A stretch of 22,490 nt of DNA. Source: a virus. Below the pieces are notes generated by a model. It worked only from the letters and a program-made list of their open reading frames with translations, was not told the origin of the DNA and searched no databases. The stretch spans positions 1-22,490 of IMG/VR virus record IMGVR_UViG_3300042560_001600; one strand, written 5' to 3'. This document shows positions 20,589 through 22,490 of this stretch, piece after piece (positions within the stretch are counted from its first letter, which is position 1; each line of letters opens with the position of its first letter). A program made the position numbers and the translations under genes.

Positions 20589-22006
20589 GCGAGGTCGTTA
20601 AGTTATTCGAGCCTTTCCCTAAACAACAAGAGTTTATCGAGGCCGCCCTCGGTGACGAGTTCGATTTTATTTTATACGGCGGCGCAATCCGGGGCGGTAA
20701 AACGTTCGGCGGCCTTGCGGCGCTCATATTGCTCTCGCGTTTCTTTAAAGGTTCACGTTGGGCCGTCGTTCGGAAAGACTTGCCGACTCTCAAGAGGACA
20801 ACGATACCGTCTTTTAAGAAAATCGTGCCGACGAACTTTTTGCTTGGCGGTTCCCTGGCGACCGGATACAACCAAACCGACCAGGTCGTCACCTTTAAAA
20901 ACGGCTCTCAAATTATTTTTTTTCCCGAAAATTTTGTCGAGGACAAAGAGCTCAACCGTTGGAAAGGTCTCGAGGTAAACGGTTTTTTGCTCGAGGAAAT
21001 CAATGAACTGCACGAGGACTCGTTTACCAAGGCTCAAGAGAGGGCCGGGACCTGGTTAATACGGGACGCGGCCGTTCAACCGCCGATCAAAATACTCGCG
21101 ACGTGCAACCCGGCCCAAAATTGGGTGAAATCGAAAATTTACGACGCATGGAAAGGCGCCCGTTTGCCCCAGGGTTGGAAATACATACCGAGCCGGATAT
21201 TTGACAACCCTCATATTCCGAAAGAGTACGTCGACGGCCTCAAGAGGTTACCTCGATATCAATACGAGGTTTTCGTTCTCGGAAATTGGGAAGTGAAACT
21301 CAGGACCGGCCTCGAGTTTTATAAGTCATTCAACCCCGACGTTCACGTCAAGGTTACCCGGTACGACCGAAACTTGCCCTTACATATTTCGTTTGACGAG
21401 AACTCAAACCCTTATTTGCCTTGTACGATATGGCAAGGCCAGGGGCTTAAATTATGGCAAATTGACGAGATTACTTGCCCGCCGCCCAACAACACGCTCG
21501 CCGATATTTGCGCCGAGATTTCCAGGCGATACAAGTTTCACAACTCGGGTGTTTATATATACGGCGACGCGACCTCAAAAAAATCGGACACAAAAATCGA
21601 AAAGGGCTCGAATTTCTTTAAATTGGCCGCGAAAAATTTGTCTCGCTTTGCCCCAACTTTGAGGGTACCAAAAGCGAACCCGCCGGTTGCAATGCGAGCG
21701 AGTTTTATCAACGCAATATTTGAGGTAAAGGCCGAGGGTTGTGAGGTTGTTGTTGCCTCTCATTGCCGAAAGACGGTTAACGACTTGCTCGCGATATATG
21801 AAACGAGCGAGGGGACAAAGCTAAAGGTGAAAGAGAAAGACCCTAAAACGGGCGTAACCTTTGAGCCGTTCGGTCACCTGAGCGACTCTCTCGATTACGT
21901 CGTTTGTGAGTATTTCAAAAGTGAATTTAGGGCTTACCAGGGCTCGCCGGTTATTGACGCCGAGCGCCGCTCTTTGGGCCAACGTAAAATAAAAAGATCG
22001 TACTAA
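20585..22006 (+). CDS. terL: Terminase large subunit
   Basis: The 473-residue protein has the ATPase motifs of packaging motors. Walker A is GGAIRGGKT (32-40), the Walker B and catalytic carboxylate are VNGFLLEE (131-138), and the coupling-type segment LATCNPAQ is at 171-178. The C-terminal nuclease has the three acidic positions of the RNase H-like fold: HISFDENSNP (Asp271), VYIYGDATSKKSD (Asp328) and GHLSDSLDYV (Asp434/Asp437). It cuts concatemeric DNA and drives it into the prohead. The ATG overlaps the four-cysteine gene (ATGA). A gp36-like gene follows after three bases. Confidence 0.93.
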   Translation: MSEVVKLFEPFPKQQEFIEAALGDEFDFILYGGAIRGGKTFGGLAALILLSRFFKGSRWAVVRKDLPTLKRTTIPSFKKIVPTNFLLGGSLATGYNQTDQVVTFKNGSQIIFFPENFVEDKELNRWKGLEVNGFLLEEINELHEDSFTKAQERAGTWLIRDAAVQPPIKILATCNPAQNWVKSKIYDAWKGARLPQGWKYIPSRIFDNPHIPKEYVDGLKRLPRYQYEVFVLGNWEVKLRTGLEFYKSFNPDVHVKVTRYDRNLPLHISFDENSNPYLPCTIWQGQGLKLWQIDEITCPPPNNTLADICAEISRRYKFHNSGVYIYGDATSKKSDTKIEKGSNFFKLAAKNLSRFAPTLRVPKANPPVAMRASFINAIFEVKAEGCEVVVASHCRKTVNDLLAIYETSEGTKLKVKEKDPKTGVTFEPFGHLSDSLDYVVCEYFKSEFRAYQGSPVIDAERRSLGQRKIKRSY

Positions 22007-22008
22007 AA

Positions 22009-22490
22009 ATGAGCTTTCTCGTAAAAAATGACCTTTACTCAGCGATAAAAGTCGACGAGCTTGAGGTTTTGATTGAGGACTCACCAAACGGTGAGGCTGA
22101 CCTCGAGGCAACAATCGCGGCCGTAATGGCTGAGATTGGTTCTTATATCGGGCACCGTTACGACACGGCTCTCGCCTTTATTGACGTCAAGGTTTACGCG
22201 ACCGGGGACGAGTACAACACCGACGAGGTGATCGTCCTCATTGCTGATAATTGGCAAGCTCTCGAGTACGGGACCGGCGACCTGGTGAGCCGAAACGGCA
22301 AAATTTGGAACGCGACCGGCGACACCGAGACAACAGACGAGCCAGGGGTTGCCGCCGTATGGGCCGAGGCCGGTGACGCGAAAGCGTTTTATAAGTCTCT
22401 CGACGATACAAATATCGAGTTACCCGTCGACGGGTTGGCCTGGGAAAAGATTGCCGACCCGAGAAACCCTCTTTTGTTTCGTATGGCCGT
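22009..22490 (+). CDS. Gp36-like head-tail connector protein (3' truncated by window edge)
   Basis: The frame opens at ATG 22009, in a TAAAAATG junction after the large terminase, and runs off the window at 22490 with about 160 residues visible. It begins MSFLVKNDLYSAIKVDELEV and continues with AVMAEIGSYIGHRYDTALAF, the 'A..EI.sYL..RYD....F' pattern of Mu gp36/DUF1320-type proteins, which cap the filled head. A later segment WQALEYGTGDLVSRNGKIWN resembles the 'g.vv...g..y' insertion common in Bacteroidota members of this group. The C-terminus cannot be judged. Finding it next to TerL, with no portal gene between, is unusual. Confidence 0.75.
   Translation, partial: MSFLVKNDLYSAIKVDELEVLIEDSPNGEADLEATIAAVMAEIGSYIGHRYDTALAFIDVKVYATGDEYNTDEVIVLIADNWQALEYGTGDLVSRNGKIWNATGDTETTDEPGVAAVWAEAGDAKAFYKSLDDTNIELPVDGLAWEKIADPRNPLLFRMA

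Noticed and set aside
1-22490. CRISPR arrays, integrase or transposase genes, insertion-sequence ends
   Set aside because: None found on reading both strands; the only dense repeats are the GTGTAACC array and the twin 17-mers.

Overview
The window is one continuous stretch of a tailed bacteriophage genome (or prophage). It runs from the end of the late tail/baseplate region, through lysis and two replication/recombination regions, to the start of the packaging/head region. The likely host is a member of the Bacteroidota. Starts lack clear Shine-Dalgarno sequences, and many follow the previous stop in a TAAAAATG-like junction. A Bacteroidota-type promoter (TTTG, 21-nt spacer, TATATTTG) is present, and the primase-helicase is of the VirE/BT4734 type common in that phylum. 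A contractile-tailed (myovirus-like) particle is inferred from the hub, spike, gp25-like wedge, gpJ-like and gpI-like series. No integrase, CRISPR array or insertion sequence was seen.

Layout. 1-5628 (+): end of the baseplate hub gene, spike, gp25-like wedge, a small LysM/gpX-like protein, a large fibre, gpJ-like and gpI-like wedge proteins, and a second fibre-like protein. 5634-6966 (+): lysis region with a membrane/coiled-coil protein, a TIGR02594-type endolysin and a 3TM-type holin, closed by a hairpin terminator shared with the opposing genes. 10288-7003 (-): an early leftward operon with a small basic protein, an OB-fold SSB-like protein with an acidic tail, a tRNA-like gene, a Rad50/SMC-like ATPase, a four-cysteine protein, an unknown protein, and two micro-genes (47 and 48 codons) joined by GTGA and ATGA overlaps. 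10289-10417: divergent control region with promoter-like boxes on both sides and two copies of a 17-nt repeat.

10418-17567 (+): orphan C5 cytosine methyltransferase, two unknown genes, RNase HI, a small gene interrupted by a frameshift, an SF2 helicase, an unknown gene, an HNH-like protein and the large VirE-type primase-helicase. 17568-17872: noncoding, carrying nine copies of GTGTAACC in both orientations, the best candidate for a replication origin or operator array. 17873-19461: a VRR-NUC nuclease overlapping a gene for a secreted 421-residue protein of unknown role, followed by a hairpin terminator. 19524-22490: unknown gene, small terminase, a second four-cysteine protein, large terminase and a partial gp36-like head-completion protein.

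How it fits together: primase-helicase, SF2 helicase, SSB-like protein, RNase HI, HNH protein, VRR-NUC and the Rad50-like ATPase could make a largely self-sufficient replication/recombination set. Three of these proteins end in the same SSB-C-terminus-like signature (acidic or Asn-rich, then PPF or LPF), suggesting that they dock on the same host or phage partner. All functional calls come from reading motifs by eye; no database search was possible.
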